Shown: positions 1 to 6,873, numbered from the stretch's first letter. The stretch: DNA of 7,265 bases from Clostridia bacterium (GCA_029256365.1 JAQSYB010000100.1:1-7265); one strand, 5' to 3'. The notes: a model not told the origin generated them from the letters alone. Numbers and translations: made by a program.

Positions 1-168
1 GTAGGAGTATTGATTATTGGCAACATTGTTATAATCGGTTTGGAGGGCTTGATTGTATTTATACAAAGTCTGAGGTTGGAATACTATGAGCTATTCAGCA
101 AATATTATTCTGGTTATGGAATTCCATACAAACCTGTACAATTAAATTCAAATGAAGATTATTCATAA
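1..168 (+). CDS. atpI: V/A-type ATPase subunit I, C-terminal end (5' truncated by window)
   Basis: The first reading frame is open from the window edge and gives 55 residues ending in a TAA at 166-168. It begins with a hydrophobic helix rich in I, V and G, followed by EGLIVFIQSLRLEYYELFSK and a short polar tail. This matches the conserved last transmembrane helix and cytoplasmic end of subunit I (the a-subunit homologue). In the family this subunit forms the half-channels that carry ions past the rotating K ring and anchors the peripheral stalk. The catalytic arginine region and the N-terminal cytoplasmic domain lie upstream of the window. Subunit K starts 22 nt downstream, the usual I-K order. 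The family call is secure from these residues and the context; only the fragment can be judged. Confidence 0.93.
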   Translation, partial: VGVLIIGNIVIIGLEGLIVFIQSLRLEYYELFSKYYSGYGIPYKPVQLNSNEDYS

Positions 169-177
169 CAGTATCAT

Positions 178-184
178 AAGGAGG
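178..184 (+). promoter_or_regulatory. Strong ribosome binding site for atpK
   Basis: AAGGAGG lies 6 nt before the ATG at 191. It is the best Shine-Dalgarno match in the operon, which fits the need to make many copies of the ring subunit relative to the other subunits. The link to stoichiometry is inference. Confidence 0.8.
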
Positions 185-190
185 TAAAGA

Positions 191-610
191 ATGTATATTA
201 TATTAGGAATTGCAATATCCATCGTTCTTTTAACAATCGGTACGGGCTTTACATTGTATTGCTCAAATGAAAATCAAAATGGCAGCAAGGTGATCAAAGC
301 ACTTAAGGCAAGCACTGCTGTTTATGCAGGATTTATATTGGTATTTATGCTGGTGCTTATACCAGATATTGTAACTGCATGGGCAGCCGATTCTGAAGGC
401 GCAGGCATGGGCTTTCTTGCCGCAGGACTTTCAACAGGACTTGCAACTATTGGAGCGGGATATGCCGTAGGCTCAGTAGGTTCCTCCGCTTTAGGCGCAG
501 TATCTGAAAATCCGAAGATTCTGGGAAAAACCCTTATATTTGTTGGCTTGGCAGAAGGGATCGCAATATATGGTTTGATTATTTCCATCATTATTTTAGG
601 AAGATTATAG
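191..610 (+). CDS. atpK: V/A-type ATPase proteolipid subunit K (rotor ring)
   Basis: This 139-residue membrane protein has four predicted transmembrane segments, at about 1-23, 43-65, 72-98 and 112-137. The second hairpin is a classic proteolipid hairpin: a glycine/alanine-rich helix, the polar loop SENPK (105-109), and the helix LAEGIAIYGL carrying the ion-binding carboxylate Glu122. The first hairpin lacks the Gly-rich proteolipid pattern and has no carboxylate, so each subunit would contribute one ion site. Aligned by eye to sodium-binding c subunits, the usual Gln is replaced by Val93 and the Ser/Thr after the Glu by Gly123. The EGIAIYG stretch resembles proton-type rings, so proton coupling is inferred. 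The protein assembles into a ring in the cytoplasmic membrane that contacts subunit I and the D/F shaft. It starts 22 nt after atpI and ends 8 nt before atpF. Confidence 0.93.
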   Translation: MYIILGIAISIVLLTIGTGFTLYCSNENQNGSKVIKALKASTAVYAGFILVFMLVLIPDIVTAWAADSEGAGMGFLAAGLSTGLATIGAGYAVGSVGSSALGAVSENPKILGKTLIFVGLAEGIAIYGLIISIIILGRL

Positions 611-618
611 GAACGTAT

Positions 619-927
619 ATGAAGTTTTTTGCAATTAGCGATAACATTGATACCATAACAGGTCTTCGATTGGCAGGAATAAAAGGCATACTTGTGCATG
701 AAAAGGCAGAGGTGATACAAGCCTTGGAAAAGGCTACTGCGGACAATAATATGGGAATTATTATTATGACAGAGCTTCTGGCTGAAATGGTGCAGGAGGA
801 AGTAAAAGAAATTAGACTGGATGCAAGCAAACCAATCATTACAGTGATACCGGATCGTCATGGAGAAAGAAGAAGAGCGGATTATATCACAAATTATATA
901 AAGGAATCTATAGGCTTAAAGATATGA
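619..927 (+). CDS. atpF: V/A-type ATPase subunit F (central stalk)
   Basis: This protein of 102 residues is the usual size for subunit F. It opens with MKFFAISDNIDTITGLRLAG, which is the first strand and helix of the Rossmann-like F domain. It continues through IIIMTELLAEM to PIITVIPDR (about 72-80), the conserved family motif, and a basic C-terminal helix. In the complex, F binds subunit D to form the rotor shaft and can affect ATPase activity. The ATG at 619 has AGGAA at 609-613, five bases upstream and overlapping the atpK stop, so the two genes are probably translationally coupled. F lies before E here, whereas in the Enterococcus hirae ntp and Thermus operons it follows E and C. Confidence 0.93.
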   Translation: MKFFAISDNIDTITGLRLAGIKGILVHEKAEVIQALEKATADNNMGIIIMTELLAEMVQEEVKEIRLDASKPIITVIPDRHGERRRADYITNYIKESIGLKI

Positions 928-937
928 GGTGTTGAAA

Positions 938-1573
938 ATGTCAGTTACGATTGAGGATAAAATAGAGATATTCAGCAAGTTGATATTTGGAAATATTGAA
1001 GAGCAGTCCTCGGAAAAAAGACAAAAGCTTGCCGAAACTCACAAGAACGAGCTTGAGAAGCTTAAGCTTGAAATGGAGAAACGAAAAAAGGAGCTTATGG
1101 AGATTGCAATTGCAAAGGCGGAAAAAGAAAAGATAAAGCTCATTGCGCAAGCAAAAAATCAGCAGCAGCAAATGCAAGTTTATCAGAAACAACAAGCAAT
1201 CCAAAAGATAATGAAAAGGCTGCAGGACTTAGCAGCTGCATTTACTGATACTCATGAATATAAGACCTATTTGGAAAACAATATGGAGTCAATCATGAAG
1301 GCTTTTTATCAGTCTAAGCAAATCATTTTTTATGTAATGGAAAAGGATATTCCCTTGGCGGAACAGATAATAAGCGATAAGCTTTCAAAGGCCAATAAAC
1401 AGATTGAATTTGAAATAAAAAAAGCTTCTACCAATATAATAGGTGGAATGATAGCAGAGGATAAGAAAGAGCTTCTACAGTTGGATCTGACTATAAAAGC
1501 ACTGATTGAAGAAAAAAAAGATATAGTAGGAGCGGCTATAACCCGCAGATATAATGAGGTGAGCAGCTTATGA
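938..1573 (+). CDS. atpE: V/A-type ATPase subunit E (peripheral stalk)
   Basis: From the ATG at 938 this gives 211 residues. That start is chosen over the in-frame GTG at 929 because GAGGTG at 926-931 sits 6 nt before it; the longer version would place the Shine-Dalgarno inside the gene. The N-terminal half (about 20-90) is a long, highly charged Lys/Glu/Gln helix, as expected for the right-handed coiled coil that E forms with subunit G. The C-terminal half is globular and contains the conserved GGMIAED motif (about 169-175) and an amphipathic helix that caps the A/B head. A glutamine-rich stretch (about 75-86) marks the end of the coiled coil. The gene begins 10 nt after the atpF stop and overlaps atpA by 4 nt (ATGA). 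Its partner, subunit G, is not in the window. Confidence 0.92.
   Translation: MSVTIEDKIEIFSKLIFGNIEEQSSEKRQKLAETHKNELEKLKLEMEKRKKELMEIAIAKAEKEKIKLIAQAKNQQQQMQVYQKQQAIQKIMKRLQDLAAAFTDTHEYKTYLENNMESIMKAFYQSKQIIFYVMEKDIPLAEQIISDKLSKANKQIEFEIKKASTNIIGGMIAEDKKELLQLDLTIKALIEEKKDIVGAAITRRYNEVSSL
1556..1563 (+). promoter_or_regulatory. Ribosome binding site for atpA inside the end of atpE
   Basis: GAGGTGAG sits 6 nt before the ATG at 1570. It lies wholly within the last codons of atpE and, with the ATGA stop/start overlap, indicates translational coupling between E and A. Confidence 0.75.
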
Positions 1574-3384
1574 GCAGCGAAATTTCAAATGCTAAGATCA
1601 TATTTATAAATGGACCTGTAGTAAAAGCAGAAAATGCTGAGTCTTTAAAAATGAGAGAAATGGTTTTAATCGGGCGAAAGAAATTGATTGGAGAGGTAGT
1701 ATCTGTAGAAAATGAAAATGCTACCATCCAGGTATATGAAGAAACCTCCGGACTTGAATGGGGTGAGGAAGTAATTTCCACAGGAAAAGCTCTTTCAGTC
1801 AAATTGGGACCGGGAATACTTAGCAATATATTTGATGGGATTGAAAGACCCTTAGAGCGAATTTCAGAAACAGGATCAGCCTTTATACCAGAAGGTATTG
1901 GCTTGATTTCTATCGACATGGATAAATTATGGGATGCACATATCACTGTCAAGACAGGTGATTATTTAGAAGAGGGCAGCGTTTATGCAACGGTACAAGA
2001 AACCTCAATGATATTGCATAAGCTTATGGTTCCTCCAAAAGCACGGGGCAAGGTGGTTTTTGCTGAGAAGGACGGAAGCTATAATATCGAGCATACAGTT
2101 GTTAGACTGGTCAATGAAGATGGGGATGAAATTCCTTTAAGGCTTTATCAAGAGTGGCCTGTAAGAACTGCCCGACCTGTCAAAAGCAAAAAAGCCATTG
2201 AAAAACCTTTGGTAACAGGACAGAGAGTTATTGATACATTTTTTCCTTTGGCAAAGGGAGGTACGGCGGCTATTCCTGGAGGGTTCGGTACAGGAAAGAC
2301 CATCACACAGCACCAATTGGCAAAATGGAGTGACGCAGACATGATTGTATATATTGGCTGTGGTGAGAGAGGCAATGAAATGACGGAAGTTCTTGAAGAC
2401 TTCCCTAAGATTATTGACCCTAGAAGCAATAAGTCCTTAATGGAAAGAACGGTGCTTATTGCAAATACCTCTAATATGCCGGTTGCGGCTAGAGAAGCAT
2501 CCATTTATACAGGAATAACCATTGCCGAATATTATAGAGACATGGGCTATCATATTGCCATTATGGCAGATTCAACCTCAAGATGGGCGGAAGCACTGAG
2601 AGAAATCTCCGGCAGATTAGAAGAAATGCCGGCTGAGGAAGGTTATCCAGCATACCTGCCCTCTAGATTAGCCCAATTTTATGAAAGAGCAGCCTATGTT
2701 GAAACCCTAGGCAGTGAAGAAGGCTCGATCACTATAATAGGAGCGGTATCTCCTGCGGGAGGGGACTTTTCAGAACCAGTAACGCAAAATACAAAGCGTG
2801 TGGTTAGTACCTTCCTTGCCCTAGACAAAGCTTTGGCTTATGCTAGGCATTATCCCGCAATAAATTGGCACAATTCTTACAGTGGATATGTAAGTGTTTT
2901 AAAAGAGTGGTATGAAGAAAACATAGCAGAGAATATGATGGAGCTGCGTGCTAAAATGTTGAGTATTCTTCAAGAAGAACGCAAGCTGTTAGAAATCGTT
3001 AAGCTGGTAGGTGAGGATATACTACCTGATGACCAACGCTTGATATTGGAGATTTCCAAGGTGATTAAGGTAGGCTATTTGCAGCAGAATGCATATCATA
3101 AGGATGATGCCAACGTCTCCTTAAACAAGCAGTACAAAATGCTTACAGTAATTGATACCCTCTATGAAGCTGCGAATAAGTGCATCAAAGAGGGGATGCC
3201 AATATCCAAGATAAAGAATGAAGACTTATTTTATAAGATAATCACAATGAAATACAAGGTTTCAGAGGAAAATTTGGAGCTGCTGGAACAATTGATGAAG
3301 GAAATTACTGAATATTACAGCTCCCTTGAGCGAACATATAAAAAGGGAGGTGCCCAAAATGAAGCTGAAATATCTGAAGCTTGA
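1570..3384 (+). CDS. atpA: V/A-type ATPase catalytic subunit A
   Basis: This is a 604-residue catalytic head subunit; family members are usually a little under 600. It has an N-terminal beta-barrel (about 1-70) and the A-specific insertion (roughly 110-195), which separates A from F-type beta subunits. The nucleotide-binding core carries the P-loop GGFGTGKT (237-244, Lys243 and Thr244), GCGERGNEMTEVL with catalytic Glu266 and Arg267, and a Walker B strand ending at Asp334 before STSRWAEALREIS. A helical C-terminal domain follows. The P-loop has Gly238 where many relatives have Pro (GPFGSGKT). All catalytic residues are present, so the protein should hydrolyse or synthesise ATP with subunit B. 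The start is fixed by the Shine-Dalgarno at 1556-1563. The hydrophilic C-terminal tail after about residue 590 is encoded partly in the overlap with atpB. Confidence 0.97.
   Translation: MSSEISNAKIIFINGPVVKAENAESLKMREMVLIGRKKLIGEVVSVENENATIQVYEETSGLEWGEEVISTGKALSVKLGPGILSNIFDGIERPLERISETGSAFIPEGIGLISIDMDKLWDAHITVKTGDYLEEGSVYATVQETSMILHKLMVPPKARGKVVFAEKDGSYNIEHTVVRLVNEDGDEIPLRLYQEWPVRTARPVKSKKAIEKPLVTGQRVIDTFFPLAKGGTAAIPGGFGTGKTITQHQLAKWSDADMIVYIGCGERGNEMTEVLEDFPKIIDPRSNKSLMERTVLIANTSNMPVAAREASIYTGITIAEYYRDMGYHIAIMADSTSRWAEALREISGRLEEMPAEEGYPAYLPSRLAQFYERAAYVETLGSEEGSITIIGAVSPAGGDFSEPVTQNTKRVVSTFLALDKALAYARHYPAINWHNSYSGYVSVLKEWYEENIAENMMELRAKMLSILQEERKLLEIVKLVGEDILPDDQRLILEISKVIKVGYLQQNAYHKDDANVSLNKQYKMLTVIDTLYEAANKCIKEGMPISKIKNEDLFYKIITMKYKVSEENLELLEQLMKEITEYYSSLERTYKKGGAQNEAEISEA
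3345..3352 (+). promoter_or_regulatory. Ribosome binding site that fixes the atpB start
   Basis: GGGAGGTG lies 6 nt before the ATG at 3359. It supports that start over an in-frame TTG at 3326, which would put this site within the gene. It lies inside the coding end of atpA. Confidence 0.85.
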
Positions 3385-4729
3385 TAAAATAGATGGCCCG
3401 CTCATTGTTTTAAGTGGTGTAAAACAAGCATCCTATGATGAAATGGTAGATATTGTGGTAGAAAACAAGCTGCATAAGAAAGGCAGAGTCGTTCAGATAA
3501 ACCGAGATAGAGTGGTTATTCAGGTATTTGAGGGGACATCAGGTATTTCACTTAACAACTCTAGTGTTGCATTTTCTGGTACACCTATGAGAATACCTCT
3601 TTCTAAGGAAGTATTGGGAAGAGTTTTTAATGGCATAGGAGATCCCATAGACCAGGCAGAGTTTTATGCAGATGAGAAATTTGATATAGGGGGGCGCCCT
3701 ATTAACCCCGTAGCTAGAAAGTATCCTAGGGACTATATTCAAACAGGAATTTCCTCCATCGATGGGCTGACTACCTTAATTAGAGGTCAAAAGCTGCCAA
3801 TATTCTCTGGAGATGGATTGCCGCACAATGATGTTGCCGCACAAATTGTAAAACAGGCAAAAATTTCTGGAGATGATACATCAAACTTTGCAATCGTATT
3901 TGCAGCTATGGGCATCAAACACGATGAAGCTGAATTTTTCAGAAAACAATTTGAGCTGTCTGGAGTACTGAATAAGGTTGTCATGTTCGTAAATCTTGCG
4001 GACGATCCCATTGTAGAGAGAATTACTACACCAAGATGTGCTTTGACTGCCGCAGAATACTTAGCCTTTGAACATGATATGCATATTCTTGTTATTATGA
4101 CAAATATGACCAGCTATGCAGAAGCCTTGAGAGAAATTTCTTCTGCCAGAGAAGAAGTCCCTTCCAGAAAGGGCTACCCGGGTTATCTGTATTCTGACTT
4201 GGCCAGCTTATATGAAAGAGCTGGTATGATTAAGAATTCCAAAGGAAGTATTACACAAATACCCATACTAACAATGCCAAACGATGATATTGCTCATCCA
4301 GTTCCAGATTTAACCGGTTTTATAACAGAAGGGCAGATCATATTATCCAGAGAACTATTCCAAAAAAATATATATCCGCCAGTAAATATATTGCCTTCTC
4401 TTTCACGACTTATGAAGGATGGCATAGGGGAAGGATATACCAGAGATGATCATCCTGATGTAGCCAATCAAGTTTTTTCAGCCTATACCCATGTACAAGA
4501 AGTAAGAGCCTTGGCACAGGTTATAGGAGAAGAGGATATATCAGATTTGGATAAAAAATACTTGGAGTTTGGAAGACTGTTTGAAAGTAAGCTTCTTAAC
4601 CAAGGCTTTGATGCCAATCGAAGCATAGAAGAAACACTAAATATTATGTGGGAGATTCTTGTTGCAATTCCGAAGGGTGAGCTTACACGAATAAAGCCTG
4701 AACTGATAGACAAGTATTATAAGGGGTAA
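3359..4729 (+). CDS. atpB: V/A-type ATPase non-catalytic subunit B
   Basis: This protein is 456 residues from the ATG at 3359, a normal family length. It opens with the beta-barrel sequence KLDKIDGPLIVLSGV and includes GRVFNGIGDPID. In place of a P-loop it has SGDGLPHND (150-158), without the Gly-Lys-Thr of the catalytic subunit, so it is non-catalytic. The arginine finger lies in LPSLSRLMKDG and falls at Arg350, the same number as the arginine finger of Enterococcus hirae NtpB, which supports the chosen start. SYAEALREISSAREEVPSR and GYLYSDLASLYERAG are typical of B. Three B subunits alternate with three A subunits and complete the nucleotide sites at the interfaces. The gene overlaps atpA by 26 nt in another frame and ends 2 nt before atpD. 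Confidence 0.97.
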   Translation: MKLKYLKLDKIDGPLIVLSGVKQASYDEMVDIVVENKLHKKGRVVQINRDRVVIQVFEGTSGISLNNSSVAFSGTPMRIPLSKEVLGRVFNGIGDPIDQAEFYADEKFDIGGRPINPVARKYPRDYIQTGISSIDGLTTLIRGQKLPIFSGDGLPHNDVAAQIVKQAKISGDDTSNFAIVFAAMGIKHDEAEFFRKQFELSGVLNKVVMFVNLADDPIVERITTPRCALTAAEYLAFEHDMHILVIMTNMTSYAEALREISSAREEVPSRKGYPGYLYSDLASLYERAGMIKNSKGSITQIPILTMPNDDIAHPVPDLTGFITEGQIILSRELFQKNIYPPVNILPSLSRLMKDGIGEGYTRDDHPDVANQVFSAYTHVQEVRALAQVIGEEDISDLDKKYLEFGRLFESKLLNQGFDANRSIEETLNIMWEILVAIPKGELTRIKPELIDKYYKG

Positions 4730-4731
4730 AT

Positions 4732-5352
4732 ATGATGCAAGAAAATATAGCATTTACCAAAACAAATCTAATCGCAGCAAAAAGCACATTGGATTTATCT
4801 CTGAAGGGCTTTGAACTATTGGATAAAAAAAGAAATGTACTGATTATGACTATGATGGGCTTTATTGACAAAGCGGAAGAGGTACAGAACAAGGTATCTG
4901 TTTTATTCGGTGAAGCCTATGAAGCATTAAAGACTGCAAATATTACAATGGGCATATCCAATGTCGTACAAATTTCACAGTCGGTGCCAGAGGTTGAAGA
5001 TTTTAATATCTTAGATAAAAGCATAATGGGAGTGGAGATACCTGAAATACAATACAAGGAAATGGACTTGCAGCGTTATTATAGCTTCTATGACACCAAT
5101 ACAGCAATGGATGTGGCTTTTAAAAAGTTCCAAGAGGTAAAGACTCTTTTGTTCGAGTTGTCTGAGATTGAAGATTCAGTTTACAAGCTGGCCATGGAGG
5201 TCAAGAGAACGCAAAAAAGAGCCAATGCGCTTCAGAATATACAAATCCCCAAATATAAAGGCATTGTAAAGGCAATAACAGACGTGTTGGAGGAAAAGGA
5301 GCGGGAGGATTTCTTCCGACTCAAGGTTGTCAAGAAAAAACACGGAAAATAA
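4732..5352 (+). CDS. atpD: V/A-type ATPase subunit D (central rotor shaft)
   Basis: This protein is 206 residues (205 if the second ATG at 4735 is used). Both starts lie behind AAGGGG at 4721-4726, which overlaps the atpB stop; the spacing is 5 nt to the first ATG and 8 nt to the second, so the choice is open. The N-terminus has the conserved FTKTNLIAAKSTLDLSLKGF helix followed by LLDKKRNVLI. The C-terminus has KRTQKRANALQNIQIPKYKG and EEKEREDFFRLK, the second arm of the antiparallel coiled coil. In the complex, D runs through the A3B3 head and passes torque between the head and the K ring with subunit F. It is the last gene of the operon, and a long hairpin begins 3 nt after its stop codon. 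Confidence 0.95.
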   Translation: MMQENIAFTKTNLIAAKSTLDLSLKGFELLDKKRNVLIMTMMGFIDKAEEVQNKVSVLFGEAYEALKTANITMGISNVVQISQSVPEVEDFNILDKSIMGVEIPEIQYKEMDLQRYYSFYDTNTAMDVAFKKFQEVKTLLFELSEIEDSVYKLAMEVKRTQKRANALQNIQIPKYKGIVKAITDVLEEKEREDFFRLKVVKKKHGK

Positions 5353-5355
5353 ACA

Positions 5356-5488
5356 AAGCTGACCATATTTCGTGAGTACTTATAGAACGGTGTCATTCTG
5401 AACGCAGTGAAGAATCTTTGAAAGATACTTCGCTGTCGCTCAGTATGACAGGAACCGTCACTATAAATACTCCCTTTATGGTCAGCTT
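5356..5488. repeat. 133-bp near-palindrome filling the atpD/hcp intergenic region
   Basis: The two halves (5356-5419 and 5421-5488) are imperfect inverted copies. The outer 12 bp, AAGCTGACCATA at 5356-5367 and TATGGTCAGCTT at 5477-5488, pair perfectly. Further in, GAGTACTTATAG pairs with a copy differing by one base, then ACGGT and GTCAT blocks pair. The centre (5391-5450) pairs TGTCATTCTGAACG with CGCTCAGTATGACA and GAATCTTT with AAAGATAC. The unpaired differences are single mismatches and bulges of one to four bases. The central motif resembles a dispersed palindromic repeat with the consensus TCATTCTGAGCG...GAAGAATCT that I recall from many bacterial genomes. That assignment is from memory and not checked. 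No coding sequence fits here. Confidence 0.8.
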
Positions 5489-5498
5489 CTATTTTTTT
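5356..5498 (+). terminator. Probable bidirectional terminator between atpD and hcp
   Basis: The long hairpin starts 3 nt after the atpD stop and is followed by seven T residues at 5492-5498, which fits intrinsic termination of the ATPase operon. On the other strand it begins 13 nt after the hcp stop at 5502 and is followed by a weaker U-rich run (TTTGTTTATTTT). It could therefore stop hcp transcription as well. The stem is far longer than a usual terminator, so the outer 12-bp stem next to the T-tract is the likely working part. Function is inferred from structure and position. Confidence 0.65.
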
Positions 5499-5501
5499 AT
5501 A

Positions 5502-6788
5502 CTATCCTAACATTTTTGCTAGGTCTTCTTGTGCATCACCTGTTAATTGTAGGTTGAAGTTTTGTTGTAGAACGCCTACTACATTGGAAGTGAACCAGTT
5601 TGGTGCAGTTGGACCAACACGGATATCCTTTACACCTAAGCTGAATAATCCAAGAAGTACAGCAACAGCCTTTTGCTCAAACCATGAAAGTACAATGCTG
5701 AGTGGAAGGTCATTCACACTGCATTCGAAAGCCTCTGCCAAAGCAATTGCAATCTTTGCAGCAGAACCTGAGTTGTTGCATTGACCAAGGTCAATGTATC
5801 TTGGGATGTTGGTTCCTGGTACTGAGCCAAAATCATGGTCATTGAATCGGAACTTGCCACAGGATGTAGTCAATAAAACGCAATCTTGTGGAAGTGAAAG
5901 AGCAAGCTCTCTATAGTAGTCTCTGCCCTTTGTTGGCGCATCACAGCCAGCGATTACAAAGAATCTTCTTATCTTGCCTGATTTCACAGCATCAATAATT
6001 TCTGGTGCGATTCCAAGTACTGTATTGTGATGGAAACCTGTTACCAAGGTCTCATCTGACTGTATATTTGCAGTAGGTAGTGACAATGCTTTTTCTATTA
6101 ATGGCATAAAGTCATCATTCTGAATTTTCTTTGCACCTTCTAGGCCAGCAGTTCCGTATGTAAAGAACCTGTCAGCGTAGCTGCCCTTGATTGGCATGAG
6201 GCAGTTTGTTGTACCAAGTATTGCACCTGGGAACTCTTCAAATAGCTTTCTTTGATCAAACCAAGCTTTGCCGATGTTGCCCTTTAAGTGAGCATACTTT
6301 TTTAACTCAGGATAACCATGAGCTGGAAGCATTTCAGAATGAGTATATATATTAATGCCTTTGCCTTCTGATTGCTTTAAAAGCTCTTCTAAAGCAAAAA
6401 GGTTATGGCCAGTAACTACTATGCAATGACCTTCAATTTTATTTTGTGATACTGTTACAGGTACTGGAACACCTAATTTTGCTGTATGAGCTCTGTCCAA
6501 AAGATCCATAGCCTTCACAGCGGCAGTACCAACCTTTAATGTCATATGAATATGCTCTTCTAAATTGAAGTTTGAGTTTGTTAAACTCATGTACAAAGCT
6601 TCGTGAGTAATTGCATCTATTTCATCATCGCTATAGCCTAATTCTCTTGCATGAGTGGCATAAGCAGCAATACCCTTTAAACCAAATATCATCGTGTCTT
6701 GAAGCGCTGCGATATCCTCGTTCTTACCGCATACACCAATTTTTGTACATCCCATGGATGGCGTTTGTTCACATTGATTACAAAACAT
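5502..6788 (-). CDS. hcp: Hybrid cluster protein (class III Hcp, hydroxylamine reductase family)
   Basis: This 428-residue protein has an N-terminal CX2CX7CX5C motif (Cys3, Cys6, Cys14, Cys20) for the cubane iron-sulfur cluster. All expected hybrid cluster ligands are present, judged by alignment from memory to Desulfovibrio Hcp: His128 (VTGHN), Glu152 (HSEML), Cys196 (TTNC), Cys282 (AGCD, the persulfide position), Cys310 (SCGKF), Cys337 (GQCN), Glu371 and Lys373 (WFEQK). Class I proteins are about 550 residues; this one lacks the extra helical region between about residues 35 and 120, which defines class III. Hcp was named for hydroxylamine reduction and is now mainly viewed as a nitric oxide reductase or S-nitrosylase in anaerobes. 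No hcr reductase gene is adjacent in the window. The start is supported by AAGGGGG at 6796-6802, 7 nt upstream. The gene converges on the ATPase operon and appears to be transcribed alone. Confidence 0.97.
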   Translation of the reverse strand: MFCNQCEQTPSMGCTKIGVCGKNEDIAALQDTMIFGLKGIAAYATHARELGYSDDEIDAITHEALYMSLTNSNFNLEEHIHMTLKVGTAAVKAMDLLDRAHTAKLGVPVPVTVSQNKIEGHCIVVTGHNLFALEELLKQSEGKGINIYTHSEMLPAHGYPELKKYAHLKGNIGKAWFDQRKLFEEFPGAILGTTNCLMPIKGSYADRFFTYGTAGLEGAKKIQNDDFMPLIEKALSLPTANIQSDETLVTGFHHNTVLGIAPEIIDAVKSGKIRRFFVIAGCDAPTKGRDYYRELALSLPQDCVLLTTSCGKFRFNDHDFGSVPGTNIPRYIDLGQCNNSGSAAKIAIALAEAFECSVNDLPLSIVLSWFEQKAVAVLLGLFSLGVKDIRVGPTAPNWFTSNVVGVLQQNFNLQLTGDAQEDLAKMLG

Positions 6789-6795
6789 TTCATGT

Positions 6796-6802
6796 CCCCC
6801 TT
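6796..6802 (-). promoter_or_regulatory. Ribosome binding site for hcp
   Basis: Read on the minus strand, AAGGGGG precedes the hcp ATG by 7 nt. It fixes the start at 6788. Confidence 0.75.
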
Positions 6803-6807
6803 AAATT

Positions 6808-6826
6808 CTAGTTTCATTTGAACTAG
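6808..6826 (-). promoter_or_regulatory. Small hairpin in the hcp leader, just upstream of the RBS
   Basis: CTAGTT at 6808-6813 and AACTAG at 6821-6826 form a 6-bp inverted repeat with a 7-nt loop, ending 5 nt before the hcp ribosome binding site. It could influence translation or mRNA stability, but a stem this short can arise by chance in AT-rich DNA. Confidence 0.3.
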
Positions 6827-6841
6827 TTAATTTGTATTACA

Positions 6842-6847
6842 TGTATA
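6842..6847 (-). promoter_or_regulatory. Candidate -10 element of the hcp promoter
   Basis: On the minus strand this reads TATACA; the overlapping CATATA (6844-6849) is an alternative. It lies about 35-37 bp downstream of the centre of the CRP/FNR-like palindrome, close to the spacing of a class II activator-dependent promoter. No good -35 box is visible at the right distance, which also fits activator dependence. TATAGA at 6858-6863 is another possible -10. No transcription start was measured. Confidence 0.35.
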
Positions 6848-6873
6848 TGCTACTAAATCTATAAGAATTAATC

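Noticed and set aside
322..861. Minus-strand open frame of 179 codons across atpK and atpF
   Set aside because: It lies antisense to two well-supported family genes, has no family resemblance, and is best explained as a shadow of their coding bias.
929..937. Longer subunit E start at the GTG at 929
   Set aside because: The Shine-Dalgarno GAGGTG at 926-931 would overlap that start, while it is ideally spaced for the ATG at 938.
3326..3358. Longer subunit B start at the TTG at 3326
   Set aside because: The strong GGGAGGTG at 3345-3352 points to the ATG at 3359. That start also places the arginine finger at residue 350, as in the Enterococcus hirae protein.
5391..5450. Possible CRISPR repeat or small structured RNA in the atpD/hcp gap
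   Set aside because: There is only one copy with no spacers, and the pairing is that of a palindromic repeat and terminator. No conserved RNA family is recognisable.
6789..6873. Riboswitch in the hcp leader
   Set aside because: The leader is short and AT-rich with only one 6-bp hairpin; there is no compact multi-helix fold or known aptamer core that I can see.
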